Source of the DNA: Winogradskyella ludwigii
GTDB lineage: Bacteria; Bacteroidota; Bacteroidia; Flavobacteriales; Flavobacteriaceae
Direction of reading: 5' to 3'
DNA: 64,000 nucleotides
Assembly (NCBI RefSeq): GCF_013403985.1
Contig: NZ_JABFDF010000006.1
Coordinates: 124,001-188,000, forward strand
Both the position numbers and the translations under genes were made by a program. Numbering within the stretch: the first letter of the stretch is position 1; the number at the start of each line of letters is the position of its first letter. Shown here one piece after another: positions 7,932 to 17,770 of the stretch. The notes beneath the pieces were generated by a model. The model was not told the DNA's origin and made no database searches. It saw only the letters and a program-made list of their open reading frames with translations.

Positions 7932-9569
7932 TTAAATGCCTGACAAATAAGGATATAATCCTGAACTTTCAGAGAGTCCCATTTTTTGACTTATCCGTTC
8001 TTTTCGCTTTCTAGAGGCGACAGCGGTGATATTAAAGAGCGACGAAATCTCTTTATTGGTAAGATCCATATACAAATAACTGATGTAACGGATGTCATTT
8101 GCTGTTAATTCTGGGTGGCGTCGTTTGAGTTCGGAAATAAAATTTTGGTTGACTTCTTCAAAATGTTTTAAGAAGCTTTCCCATTCATTATCGTTTTTTA
8201 GTAAACTTTTGAGCTCTTTAATTTTCTGATTGAGAAAGACATTTTTAGAAATTTCGCTTTGGCTCGACAATGAATTAATCACGTCCTTTAGCAGTTCATT
8301 CCTACTCGATATTTGTAGCGCTTTTGCTGCTAATTTTTGGTTTTGCGTTTCAATTTCGTTTTTAAGCTTTTCTTGTTCTAACAATAAAAAGGCCTCTTTA
8401 GCATGCAATTGCTTTTCTAACACCAAGTTATCGCTCTTCTCTTTTTCGAGTTCTAAGGCTATAATTTCCTGACTTCGGTCGTGTAGTATTTTGCGCTGCT
8501 TGTTCTTAATAAAACTATTCCGCAAGGCCCAAGATATTAACACAATAACCAAAGCACAAAAGCCTAACAAGGTATAGAGTCGTGCACGTTCTTCGCGTTG
8601 CTCTGCGCTACTTTGTTGTAATTCCCGACGGTAGTTAGCAATTTCAAACTTCACCTTATTCGCCTCAAAAAAGCGCCCATTCTTAATCGTTGACAGGGTT
8701 TCATTTAGTGCTATGATAGAGTCTTTGGCAACAAGCGCAGCCTCCATTAAGCCTTTGGCTTTATACAGTTTGGACAATTGCTCATAGGTTGAGATTTTAA
8801 GATCTGGATTTATAGCTGCTTCACGCGCCGCTTCTGCATAGGTAATAGCGGTATTGAGATCTCCCCTTTCTTGATATACATTAGACAATACGGTAAGTGT
8901 AGAGATCTTTTCTTCGGTAAATTCTATAGCGCTTAAACTCGGCAATAGTGTTTTAGCCAAGGTTTCGGCCGTATCTAAATCACCACGCTTATAATGGTTT
9001 TCAGCCAATGCAATATCTACTAAAAGTATTAAGTTAGCACGACCTTTAAGACGTTCTTTTGCTTCCTCTAAATACGCTAGGGCTTCATCTAATTTATTGA
9101 GTTCATTAGCAGCAAGTCCTAAATTAACCGCATAAAGTCCTGTTTTAATCGTATCGTCGTGTTCTATTGCCATGAGATACGCCTTGTAAAAATAGGCTTC
9201 CGCTTTCTCTGGCTCACCTTCTTTGCTATACAAAATAGCAATATTGTTTAAAACCGTCATTTCCTCGTTTTCATCGAGGTGTTTTAAAGCAATGGTATAA
9301 GCTTCTAAATAATTGTCTAGCGCCTCACCGTAATCTAACATGGAATAGTAATTGGCTCCAATATTATTTAACGCCAAAAACTGTTGTTTGTACCAATGGT
9401 TGTCTTCGGCAACAGTGCGGACTTCTGTTAATAGTTCTAAAGAGCTTGCATAGTCCTTATTGCTTCGAGCAGTAATGCCTTCAAGTAACAAACTGTCTAA
9501 GCGTTCTGTTTGTTGCGCACTAAGAATAAGACCAAAAAGAATAACTATACTCTGAACAATACGCTTCAT
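7932..9569 (-). CDS. Membrane-anchored TPR protein with C-terminal LuxR-like HTH
   Basis: A 545-aa regulator of a class common in Bacteroidota. A signal sequence (residues 1-19) is followed by about six tetratricopeptide repeats (for example NNIGANYYSMLDYGEALDNYLEAY and ILYSKEGEPEKAEAYF). Next are a single membrane helix LLGFCALVIVLISWAL (about residues 335-352), a long coiled coil, and a C-terminal helix-turn-helix LTANDIRYISYLYMDLTNKEISSLFNI with a downstream basic recognition segment. There is no receiver or kinase domain. The layout puts the TPR sensor outside the inner membrane and the DNA-binding part in the cytoplasm. Its target could be the secreted-protein gene downstream; that is inference. 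Confidence 0.82.
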   Translation of the reverse strand: MKRIVQSIVILFGLILSAQQTERLDSLLLEGITARSNKDYASSLELLTEVRTVAEDNHWYKQQFLALNNIGANYYSMLDYGEALDNYLEAYTIALKHLDENEEMTVLNNIAILYSKEGEPEKAEAYFYKAYLMAIEHDDTIKTGLYAVNLGLAANELNKLDEALAYLEEAKERLKGRANLILLVDIALAENHYKRGDLDTAETLAKTLLPSLSAIEFTEEKISTLTVLSNVYQERGDLNTAITYAEAAREAAINPDLKISTYEQLSKLYKAKGLMEAALVAKDSIIALNETLSTIKNGRFFEANKVKFEIANYRRELQQSSAEQREERARLYTLLGFCALVIVLISWALRNSFIKNKQRKILHDRSQEIIALELEKEKSDNLVLEKQLHAKEAFLLLEQEKLKNEIETQNQKLAAKALQISSRNELLKDVINSLSSQSEISKNVFLNQKIKELKSLLKNDNEWESFLKHFEEVNQNFISELKRRHPELTANDIRYISYLYMDLTNKEISSLFNITAVASRKRKERISQKMGLSESSGLYPYLSGI

Positions 9570-9686
9570 ACCTTGTGTACCTGTGAATCCTTAGCTTATA
9601 ACTAAAGCGATAAATATAGTTTTTTTTTAGTTCAAGGAAAAACGCGACTGTACCCTCAGTCCCTTTTTCTATAGGGTGGCATAACG

Positions 9687-9710
9687 TTATACACTTAATG
9701 TAAGTTATAA
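9687..9710. other. Imperfect inverted repeat upstream of the TPR/HTH gene
   Basis: TTATA-c-ACTTA, a 3-base centre, then TAAGTTATAA: 10-base arms with one bulged C, about 120 bases upstream of the TPR/HTH start. It partly overlaps a separate palindrome ATAACGTTAT (9681-9690). It could be an operator or a small hairpin. The rest of the 9570-9841 gap holds nothing I can assign. Confidence 0.3.
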
Positions 9711-9841
9711 TAGTCGTATATCTATACCCCAATTGCAGCGTAGCTGTGAATCTCTTTTGTAAAACGAATTAGGGTTCCTAACTTACGCGTTAACTTCATA
9801 AGTTTAATAAGCGGCTACACGTAGCAGAAAAAAACAAAACC

Positions 9842-10216
<375 letters not shown>

Positions 10217-10309
10217 CTATATTCTTTTGGTATTAAGTCCTTCTATTTAGCGCTAGTCAAAAGTAATTCATATATAGAGTTCTACCAACCTCAAAACCTC
10301 AACAATCCT

Positions 10310-10356
10310 AAAAACAAATCGCTTCATAGCACTTATTTAAAGTCCTATGAAGCGAT
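10310..10356 (-). terminator. Terminator for the peroxidase gene
   Basis: A perfect 12-bp inverted repeat (ATCGCTTCATAG/CTATGAAGCGAT, 15-base loop) followed on the minus strand by TTTGTTTTT, 34 bases past the peroxidase stop codon. Confidence 0.85.
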
Positions 10357-10389
10357 ACCGCATTCTTATTCAAGCTTATCAACGATAAT

Positions 10390-12198
10390 TTATTTTACTA
10401 TAAAATCAGCATCGGTTAAGGTTTTCATAAATGCCACTATGCTTTCTTGCTCCGCTATGGTTAGATTTAATTCATCAAAAGGTAAGGTTTGAAATTCTTC
10501 ATAAATCCCAATACCTTTTCCTCCACCACGATTATAGAAATCAACTACGTCTTCCAAGGTTTTATAAACACCATTATGCATATAAGGACCTGTTACATTA
10601 ATATTTCTAACGGTAGGGGTTTTAAAAAAGTGTTTTCTCTGATCGGTACCAAACACGTTATAACGTCCTAAATCATCACTAATAACAGCATTAATAGTAT
10701 CATTTGTTCCGGGCACCCCAAGTAATTCTAACTCTGTATCCTTATAATGAGGTGGAACCGTACCATTAAATAATGGTGGAAAATGACAAGTGGCACAAGC
10801 AGCCTTCCCCATAAACAGATTAAACCCTTGCTTTTCTTGGGCTGTTAAAGAGGATGCGATGCCTTCTATATTCTTATCAAATTTAGAATCGAAACCATTT
10901 AAACTACGCACATAACTTGCAATAGCATGTCTGATGTTAAAATCAATACGTTTGCTACCATACAAACTATCTATAGCCGCTTTGTATGTTGGATTTTGTA
11001 ATACACGATTAACGATAGAATCCATTGGTAAATTAAATTCATCATGATTTTCGGCAACACCTACAACTTGTCCTTCTAAACTTCCTGCACGGCCATCCAT
11101 AAAAAACGATTGTTGATAAGCACTGTAAGTAAGCGTTGGTGAATTTCTTACTTGTCGGGCATCAAAAGTCGTTCTACCATCGGTAAACGCCTTTTCTTTA
11201 ATATGGCAACTTGCACAGGCCATCTCATTACTTCTAGATAGGGCTTGGTCATTAAAAAGTGCCTTTCCAAAGATCTCCTTTTGTTTTAAGTGAAGCGTAT
11301 CACTCTTATAGTCTGAAAAATATAACACATTCACCGTATTGGCACCAAAAAAGGACGACGTGTTATTGGAAATGGCCATTTCAAATGGAAATGAAACGTT
11401 CCAGTCTTCCTGAGTTTTCAATATTAACTTTAATTGGGGATCAGTGTAATTCTTTATAAACCCAAAGCGATCAAACGTATCAAAATCAGAATCAAGCGCA
11501 GCAATCCCTTCTACAAAGGACGCTCTCAAGTCTTCATAAATAGCTTTAGAGCTAAACTTATCTTTACAAATATCTATCAACGCTATAAGCGTCTGGGTGG
11601 TATACTGACTTTCAGTTAAGGCTTGCCCTAAAACGGGGGAATCAAATCCTGTGATACCTGTAGCTGCGGTTCTCATTATCTGATCTCTAAGCAACCAAAT
11701 CAGATGGTAGTCTTTTAATTTGATATGTGTATTGCGCTGTAACAACTTCAAGCGATCAGACGTAATTGTTAAGGCATTGTGTAATGATGCAGTATCTCCA
11801 TCCTCCTCGTGTAACAACTCTTCTATCACCTGAAAACCGAACGGTTTTCTAATCTTCACATCGGTTAAATCCTCTTCTTGAACTTGTAAAATATTTGGAG
11901 CATTTAGAGATTTATAGTTGTTTTTATCTATAGAGGCCAAAACAGGTTCCATCGCTTTAAAATGCTGACGTGCTTTTTTATAATAAGCAATACGGTCTTC
12001 TGCATTTTTGGACACAGAAATGGAATCTAAATACGTGATGCAACGCTCTAGTTCTGAATTATAAAACAAGGCTATGTTCTGATCGGTAGCGTCAACGTTT
12101 ACGGTTTCTGTCTGCTTTTTACACGACACTGTAATTAAAAGCAAAAGACATATACATTTTGTATATGTCTTCGCTTTCATAAATATATTATGATTCAT
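10390..12198 (-). CDS. Diheme cytochrome c peroxidase (MauG family) lipoprotein with an N-terminal helical domain
   Basis: A 602-aa predicted lipoprotein (lipobox ending at Cys26; Met8 is an equally good start). The C-terminal half is a bacterial cytochrome c peroxidase/MauG domain with two heme c motifs, CASCH at 328-332 and CATCH at 468-472, plus KTPTVRNINVTGPYMHNGVY. The first 270 residues are helical and contain GFQVIEELLHEED, similar to the GxHxxE-type iron site of imelysin, with Gln in place of His. I infer a two-domain periplasmic or surface redox protein. It follows the PhoX-like gene by 12 bases on the same strand, so they form an operon. Confidence 0.85.
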   Translation of the reverse strand: MNHNIFMKAKTYTKCICLLLLITVSCKKQTETVNVDATDQNIALFYNSELERCITYLDSISVSKNAEDRIAYYKKARQHFKAMEPVLASIDKNNYKSLNAPNILQVQEEDLTDVKIRKPFGFQVIEELLHEEDGDTASLHNALTITSDRLKLLQRNTHIKLKDYHLIWLLRDQIMRTAATGITGFDSPVLGQALTESQYTTQTLIALIDICKDKFSSKAIYEDLRASFVEGIAALDSDFDTFDRFGFIKNYTDPQLKLILKTQEDWNVSFPFEMAISNNTSSFFGANTVNVLYFSDYKSDTLHLKQKEIFGKALFNDQALSRSNEMACASCHIKEKAFTDGRTTFDARQVRNSPTLTYSAYQQSFFMDGRAGSLEGQVVGVAENHDEFNLPMDSIVNRVLQNPTYKAAIDSLYGSKRIDFNIRHAIASYVRSLNGFDSKFDKNIEGIASSLTAQEKQGFNLFMGKAACATCHFPPLFNGTVPPHYKDTELELLGVPGTNDTINAVISDDLGRYNVFGTDQRKHFFKTPTVRNINVTGPYMHNGVYKTLEDVVDFYNRGGGKGIGIYEEFQTLPFDELNLTIAEQESIVAFMKTLTDADFIVK

Positions 12199-12210
12199 GC
12201 TGTTATTTTA

Positions 12211-13731
12211 TTATCTATCTAAACCTTTAATAACGTATAGCATTGAACCTTCTTTAGCATTAGATAAGTTAGGATTCGCTAATGGATCTGTAAAAGAGGT
12301 GCCATCAGCAGGATTCCAGCCATGGTTTTGTGTCATCACTAAAAACGTGTTTTCACCATTATTAACAACATCAGTGACATCAATCATACCTGTAATTTCC
12401 CAAGTACTAGAAGTAGAACCGTATCCTAAACTTTCTGCTCTCGCTTGGTCTGCTTCTAAAACGGTTTTTAATTCCCCTGTATTTAGGTTGTACTGGTACA
12501 GCTTAGCATAACCATTGATTGACGTATCTAAGTAGCCATTTGGATCTTCTTGAATGTAAGCGTAGTTTTCAGTCACTAAAATATTATCTGGTGAATGGAA
12601 TCCATCTGCTGTACCACCTACAATATCACCATCTAATACACACGTAATAGTTGCAGGACCTGTTGGGTCTGTTTCATTTAATGTTACCTTGTACACACGA
12701 CCTAATACAGATCCTTTTCCTACTAAACTAGCAGAGAAACGCCCTGTAACACAAAAATAGATTTCTCTTTGGTTTGCTGCAGAACCTCTTCTCCAATCAA
12801 TATCTTCTAATCTAGAGAATCCCATAACACCTTTCGTTTTTGCCTCAGCATCTAGAGCATCAATTTCTGTTTCATTTAATTGTACAAATTCAGCACTGTA
12901 GGATGTACCTTCTTCCATATCCATTTCAAAATCAATACCAGCAGCTGTCACTTTTAATCCGTATAATTGACCTCCATATAAATCTCCACGGTTACCAACA
13001 TACATTCCTAATTGACCTGAAGGCACATCATTATCTGCATGATCATCCCCAATAAACACCACCGTCTTATCTGGGTAAGCATCTTTTCCGATAGGAACAG
13101 CGTTCTCTGTAGACCATTGCCCCATAGCAGCTAAAGTTTCTCCAACACTAGCCTCCTCAACACTTTTATTTGGATTCGTTACAAACACCCCTTTTGAAGC
13201 CCCACCCCATTCTCCTCCTGAAAGGTACAATGGTCCAAATCCATGCTCTTCTTGTGTAATTAAAGTCCCTGAGCACATAGCTGTTTCAGCAGTTGCTGTA
13301 GCATTCAAAATATATTCACCATTATATGGTCTTAGATTTTCGTTTAACATAATTCTCGCTATAGAATAATCAGCCTCAATATTATTAATTAATGTAAAAG
13401 TATTATCACCATTATTAATTAATCCTGCACCATCTGCCATAGACCCATAAATAAAGTTAGGAGTATTTGGAATGATATCTTCTGAGGTTAAAAGTGTAGA
13501 AATTCTTAGGTTAATAAACTGATCTGTCACCTTTAAGAAGCTAGGTGTTTTTGATGACGCTAAATACACAGAAGCATCGCTACCATCTTCTCCGTCTATG
13601 CCGTCTGAACCATCCGATCCGTCAACACCATCAATGCCGTCCTTTCCATCTTCAACGTCACAACTCACTGCAAGTGCGCCTGATGCTGTAATAATAAATG
13701 CTAATAAAAATAGTTTAATAATTTTGTTCAT
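12211..13731 (-). CDS. PhoX-like (DUF839) lipoprotein with collagen-like Gly-Xaa-Asp stretch
   Basis: A 506-aa lipoprotein (Cys24 in ALAVSCDVED). Residues 29-50 are Gly-Asp-rich triplets (GKDGIDGVDGSDGSDG), a flexible collagen-like spacer. The remainder matches the PhoX/DUF839 propeller: GTLITQEEHGFG, SRLEDIDWRRG and SPDNILVTENYAYIQEDPNG carry the conserved acidic and Arg residues that bind Ca/Fe in PhoX phosphatases. Substrate is unknown; phosphate-monoesterase activity is plausible but not shown. First gene of a two-gene operon with the diheme peroxidase. Confidence 0.8.
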   Translation of the reverse strand: MNKIIKLFLLAFIITASGALAVSCDVEDGKDGIDGVDGSDGSDGIDGEDGSDASVYLASSKTPSFLKVTDQFINLRISTLLTSEDIIPNTPNFIYGSMADGAGLINNGDNTFTLINNIEADYSIARIMLNENLRPYNGEYILNATATAETAMCSGTLITQEEHGFGPLYLSGGEWGGASKGVFVTNPNKSVEEASVGETLAAMGQWSTENAVPIGKDAYPDKTVVFIGDDHADNDVPSGQLGMYVGNRGDLYGGQLYGLKVTAAGIDFEMDMEEGTSYSAEFVQLNETEIDALDAEAKTKGVMGFSRLEDIDWRRGSAANQREIYFCVTGRFSASLVGKGSVLGRVYKVTLNETDPTGPATITCVLDGDIVGGTADGFHSPDNILVTENYAYIQEDPNGYLDTSINGYAKLYQYNLNTGELKTVLEADQARAESLGYGSTSSTWEITGMIDVTDVVNNGENTFLVMTQNHGWNPADGTSFTDPLANPNLSNAKEGSMLYVIKGLDR

Positions 13732-13764
13732 AATTTAAGGTTGTTAGTGGTTATAATGTGTCCA

Positions 13765-13772
13765 CAAAGCTA
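13765..13772 (-). promoter_or_regulatory. Candidate -7 box for the PhoX-like/peroxidase operon
   Basis: TAGCTTTG on the minus strand fits TAnnTTTG and lies 34 bases before the start codon. A -33 TTG at the proper distance is not evident, so only the -7 element is supported. Confidence 0.4.
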
Positions 13773-14168
13773 ATTTTAGCCTTCTATAACCCTGTTAATT
13801 AATAAAAACCGTTTTATTAAATTACCGCTACCTTAGCGTTAACGGTATTAAGATACTATTACCAACACCTTCCATTTTAAACCCTAATGTTATCTTAAAA
13901 TTAAGGAGACATACTATACCTTTTAGTGTGCTTATCTCACCTAACAACTCTAATGTATCCCTTAAGGCTTTTGAGTTTGTAATGCCGTACGGTTTGCTTT
14001 TTCATCGTTCATCGCTACAGAGTCTTCCCTCACAATGATGGTTAGCGTAATGCCATTATAGACAAACAAAAAGCTAATTAAACCTAAATGACTAAGATCT
14101 AAATGGTTTGAGTTAAAACAATGCTCCCATTACCACTACCTTTAGACTGCATTTTAAATTATAATCTT
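13773..14168. other. Intergenic stretch without a recognisable gene
   Basis: This divergent gap between the PhoX-like operon and a small lipoprotein holds no open frame with coding character, RNA gene or clear terminator. It presumably carries the two divergent promoters. Confidence 0.5.
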
Positions 14169-14606
14169 ATGAAAACGACTTATTATATTGTAGCCTTAGC
14201 GTTACTAACTGTTTCCTTCTCGTGTAAAAATGAGACCTCAAAAGAAAGTACGGATACTAGAAATCCTATGAACGAAGAACTCACCGATACTCGGAATTAT
14301 AAACAGGAAGGTAATTTTGAAAAAGATACATATACTTACAAAGAAAAAACGGGTGATATAGACCCAAACTGGAACCTCAATGATCCAGAACGCCAAATGC
14401 GCTTATATGCGCAATTTAAACTTAGCGAAGCCCAACAAGAGCGTTATGAAACAGCGCTCTCTAATTATATGAGTTCTGATACCGAGAATCCCTATGAAAG
14501 TCTATCTGCTGACGACCGTATTGTGACTGAAGCTAACATCTTAGAGGATATTCTCGATGATGAGCAGTTTGAGCTTTATAAGGCATGGGCTCATGCTAAT
14601 GATTAG
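14169..14606 (+). CDS. Small hypothetical lipoprotein
   Basis: A 145-aa protein starting MKTTYYIVALALLTVSFSCKNE: a short hydrophobic signal with a lipobox Cys19, so it is probably exported and lipidated. A longer reading from base 14121 would add 16 residues before this signal and is unlikely. The mature part is acidic and charged with no recognised domain; the C-terminal half is helical (LYAQFKLSEAQQERYETALSNY, ILDDEQFELYKAWAHAND). Stands alone. Function unknown. Confidence 0.75.
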   Translation: MKTTYYIVALALLTVSFSCKNETSKESTDTRNPMNEELTDTRNYKQEGNFEKDTYTYKEKTGDIDPNWNLNDPERQMRLYAQFKLSEAQQERYETALSNYMSSDTENPYESLSADDRIVTEANILEDILDDEQFELYKAWAHAND

Positions 14607-14689
14607 CGTTAGTTGCACCTTAAATAGGCATATACAGCTCTCCTCTTGAAGATTCAACTAAACTAAATCACATACAATTTTCAAATATT

Positions 14690-15391
14690 TTATACATCAA
14701 GCGTTTTCACTCCGTCTTCATTAATAATTTGTTTTGTCTTTTCAAAAGTATCCACAACAGCAAAGCCATTATAAAATGGCTCAATCATAGTATACCGTTC
14801 TTTATATAATTCATGTCCTTTCTTATCGATATGAAACCAACCATTTTTATCTTTGGCTGTAGCATAGTTTTTATGAAAAACTCCCAAGTCTAAAAATGTT
14901 TTGTCGTTTAGAACATTCCCTAACTTATCTATATGCTTATAAAAACCATTCAATTGCTTCACACAAGCATAACCATCTTTAAAATCTCCAACAAATCTAT
15001 ATTTGGATTCATAGATAGGGTTTCCATCTAAATCGATATGAAAATACTGATTATTAAAATCCCTAACAGCACATAAGTGTTCTTGATAATTACCAGTCCA
15101 AGCATAGTTTACATCATACAAACGCTCTCCCATGTCATCAATATGAAACCATGAATCATTATTTATTACACTTGCGCGATTGAAATAATATCCAAACGTT
15201 CGATTATAACGTGCTTTATAAACTTCAATACCTTTTACACTGATATGATACCAACCAGAAGCATCTTTAACAGGTGCTAGTCCTGGACTATGAAATTTTA
15301 AAACCTCATCGTATTCCTTATTAAAAAGTAGTTTTCCTTTATAAATAAATGAATTATTCTCTTCCGATACTTGTATAGCGCTCCAGTCCAT
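14690..15391 (-). CDS. WG-repeat protein, last gene of the SMP-peptide operon
   Basis: A 233-aa protein made of about six WG (KWG) beta repeats, with the recurring pattern GWYHISVKGIEVYKARY, SWFHIDDMGERLYDVNY, QYFHIDLDGNPIYESKY, GFYKHIDKLGNVL and GWFHIDKKGHELYKERY. WG repeats normally mediate binding; there is no signal peptide, so it should be cytosolic. The start codon overlaps the stop of the methyltransferase gene by one base, showing tight co-translation with the operon. Its role is likely to scaffold or recognise the other products; this is inference. Confidence 0.85.
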   Translation of the reverse strand: MDWSAIQVSEENNSFIYKGKLLFNKEYDEVLKFHSPGLAPVKDASGWYHISVKGIEVYKARYNRTFGYYFNRASVINNDSWFHIDDMGERLYDVNYAWTGNYQEHLCAVRDFNNQYFHIDLDGNPIYESKYRFVGDFKDGYACVKQLNGFYKHIDKLGNVLNDKTFLDLGVFHKNYATAKDKNGWFHIDKKGHELYKERYTMIEPFYNGFAVVDTFEKTKQIINEDGVKTLDV

Positions 15392-16356
15392 TATTTAGTA
15401 AAAGTTAAAACGGTTTGTAATTCGTTAAGCTTTTTAGCTTCTTTAAACTTGAATCCATTCTGATTAGCTAAAGCGATATATTCATAAGACGAACGCTCAT
15501 AACTCTCACACATAGCTAACATATTTAGTGACAACAAAGACAGATCTACAGCTATCTTATCGGAACAATTTTCAATAATATATAAATACCCTTTTTCAGG
15601 TAAGGCTTGATACGCATTATTCAAAATCTGAATTGCATTTTCCTCGTTCCAATCGTGCAAAATTCTTGACAATATAATAGCATCTGATAGTTGTGGTATT
15701 TCCTTAAAAAAATCACCCTTTAAAAGCTGAACATTCGCAATGGTATCACATTTATCAATAACCAAATCTAAATCGAAAAGAAAACACTCTACATCATTAT
15801 TCTCAACTTTGATATTAGAAATCAATGCTCCATATCCACCACCAACGTCCATGACGCTTTTATGACGACTAAAATCAATGATAGCCGTAATATCTTTATA
15901 ATCATCTTTTGCATAAGCAAACATGGCGTTATGATAATCATTAAGCTTATCGTCATTCTTATTCAAATACTCAAAGTAGCTGATCCCATATTTAGTTTCA
16001 AAAAAACTAGTGCCTGTCCTTATAGATACATCTAATTTACTCCAAGCATCTAAATGATCTCCTGACCAATTAAGACATGCGTATTTTAACGTTTGAGGGT
16101 GATGATCTGTTAATAATTCAGATAGCTTATTCAACTCATATTTATCTTGATTCTTATCTAAAAAAGAAATACTTAGCAATCCATTTAATAATAATTCTAG
16201 GTTGCTCTCTTCAATCTCTAGTTCTTTAGATATTTCAGCTACTGTTTTTCCTGAAGCCACTAAGACATCAAATAAATTCAACTTACAAGCTGCACTAACC
16301 GTCAAGTATTTCCAATGTTCTGTGAAAAAAGATTTTAAAAACGCTCTAGTATTCAT
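15391..16356 (-). CDS. SAM-dependent O-methyltransferase-like protein (methyltransf_2 family)
   Basis: A 321-aa enzyme of the acetylserotonin/hydroxyneurosporene O-methyltransferase type. The N-terminal winged-helix dimerisation domain (about 15-85) contains AACKLNLFDVLVASGKTVAEISKELEI. The SAM-binding motif I is DVGGGYG (170-176) and the motif near the catalytic base is SRILHDWNEENA (His234 in the usual position). Substrate is unknown. It overlaps the nucleotidyltransferase-phosphatase gene by 11 bases and the WG gene by one, so it belongs to the same transcript as the small peptide. Confidence 0.86.
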   Translation of the reverse strand: MNTRAFLKSFFTEHWKYLTVSAACKLNLFDVLVASGKTVAEISKELEIEESNLELLLNGLLSISFLDKNQDKYELNKLSELLTDHHPQTLKYACLNWSGDHLDAWSKLDVSIRTGTSFFETKYGISYFEYLNKNDDKLNDYHNAMFAYAKDDYKDITAIIDFSRHKSVMDVGGGYGALISNIKVENNDVECFLFDLDLVIDKCDTIANVQLLKGDFFKEIPQLSDAIILSRILHDWNEENAIQILNNAYQALPEKGYLYIIENCSDKIAVDLSLLSLNMLAMCESYERSSYEYIALANQNGFKFKEAKKLNELQTVLTFTK

Positions 16357-17770
16357 GTAATAACTTTCTTTTTAAATTCATTATTTGTTTCTCCGTTAAA
16401 CCGCAAGACAATAAATAGTTTATAATACCTCCTTCATTTTCAACCACATCTAGAGCTATGTTTAACTTATCTAGAGACACATCCATTTCACTAGTTAAAT
16501 AATCAGTATTTAAATGAGCTTTTGGTGATTCCAAAAGAAGATGCAATAGCGAAAAGATAATCCCTGTTCTATCTTTTCCTGCGTGACAATGAATAGCAAT
16601 AGTTCCGCTCTCGTGTTCTAAAATAGTTTCAAATGTTTTCTTTACCGCATCTTTACAACCCATGGCAAAAAAACGATATGCTATCTCATGATTAGAACCT
16701 TCATTATGCTTTTCCTTAAACCATTCGGGCTGATCCCAAGGGTCAAATTGCGCTTTAACATAGTGCACCTGACTTAATATTTCATCGGAATAAGAAATCT
16801 CCTCAATCTCTCTATCTGCCCTTAAATCAATTATTGTTTTTATGTTATTCTCACGCAGTAACACATTTAATTCTTCTGTATTCTGAAATAAAGCTAAAGC
16901 AGATGTTCTATAAATTAACCGCTCCTTCATTTTAGTATTAAACGCATTGGCATCTCTAAAATTCCAAAAAAAGTCACGTTTATAAATCCATTCGCAAAAT
17001 GCTTTCAATTCCTCATATTCATGCACTGCAACTAATTTTTCTATGGCATTATAAAAGAAATCCAATAAGGCTCTTTTTCTTTTATTCGCCTCTGGAAGAA
17101 AAGTAGTGCCATTGACTTTAGAAAAACAAGCTTGTTCTTCTACTGTAAGCTCACTCGTCATAAAATTTTTAGGAAGGAAGTAATAGGCTGTTTTCCCCTT
17201 AGCTAAATAGTGTAATTGAATGGCAAGATGAAAAGCTATATTATAGAAATAATAAAACTGATAGCCATCGCTCCTACTATGCTTTGAGGAACAACTCTCA
17301 AACTCATAAACAAACTTATCGATTAAATTATGCACTTCCGAGGTGTCAATACCTTTTTTAGAATCAAGAAGTTGCATTAAGTACAATTCTATTTGTGTAT
17401 GCTCCTTGTCTTTTTCATACAAAACAATCTCGTTTAGGTTGGTTATTTCTGACCCTAAAAAATCTCGTTTAATAGCTTCCATATTATAACATAAACCAAA
17501 CTCTAACTTTGGTAGTTCTTTGAAATAAACAACAACCTTATGCCTTAGTTTAATGTAGTGCACACTATTTACTGTATCATCAAATGCATTTTTTATAATA
17601 GCTATAAAACCCTGCACATCAAAACTTTCGCTAACAATAAGTTTTATATCTAAATCTGAATTTCCTACAGCGTCTTTCCTTGCATAAGAACCATACAACA
17701 AAACAGCATCTACATGTTCTATTTGAGGTAAAATGGTCTTTACGTTTTCTATGGTGTTTAAATGTTTCAT
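16346..17770 (-). CDS. Nucleotidyltransferase-tyrosine phosphatase fusion protein
   Basis: A 474-aa two-domain protein. Residues 20-130 form a minimal nucleotidyltransferase: LLYGSYARKDAVGNSDLDIKLIV gives the GSxxR and DxD metal-binding residues (Asp39, Asp41). A helical middle region (about 140-260) resembles the helical partner part of kanamycin-nucleotidyltransferase-type proteins. Residues 268-474 are a Tyr phosphatase of the Y_phosphatase3 type, with NFRDANAF, IYRTSALAL, IIDLRADREIEE and the P-loop HCHAGKDRTG (394-403; catalytic Cys395, Arg401). Both active sites look intact, suggesting that one polypeptide adds a nucleotide and removes a phosphate. Overlaps its upstream neighbour by 4 bases. 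I do not know this architecture as a named family. Confidence 0.85.
   Translation of the reverse strand: MKHLNTIENVKTILPQIEHVDAVLLYGSYARKDAVGNSDLDIKLIVSESFDVQGFIAIIKNAFDDTVNSVHYIKLRHKVVVYFKELPKLEFGLCYNMEAIKRDFLGSEITNLNEIVLYEKDKEHTQIELYLMQLLDSKKGIDTSEVHNLIDKFVYEFESCSSKHSRSDGYQFYYFYNIAFHLAIQLHYLAKGKTAYYFLPKNFMTSELTVEEQACFSKVNGTTFLPEANKRKRALLDFFYNAIEKLVAVHEYEELKAFCEWIYKRDFFWNFRDANAFNTKMKERLIYRTSALALFQNTEELNVLLRENNIKTIIDLRADREIEEISYSDEILSQVHYVKAQFDPWDQPEWFKEKHNEGSNHEIAYRFFAMGCKDAVKKTFETILEHESGTIAIHCHAGKDRTGIIFSLLHLLLESPKAHLNTDYLTSEMDVSLDKLNIALDVVENEGGIINYLLSCGLTEKQIMNLKRKLLHEY

Noticed and set aside
14121..14168. Longer start for the small lipoprotein
   Set aside because: It would put 16 residues ahead of a standard lipoprotein signal.
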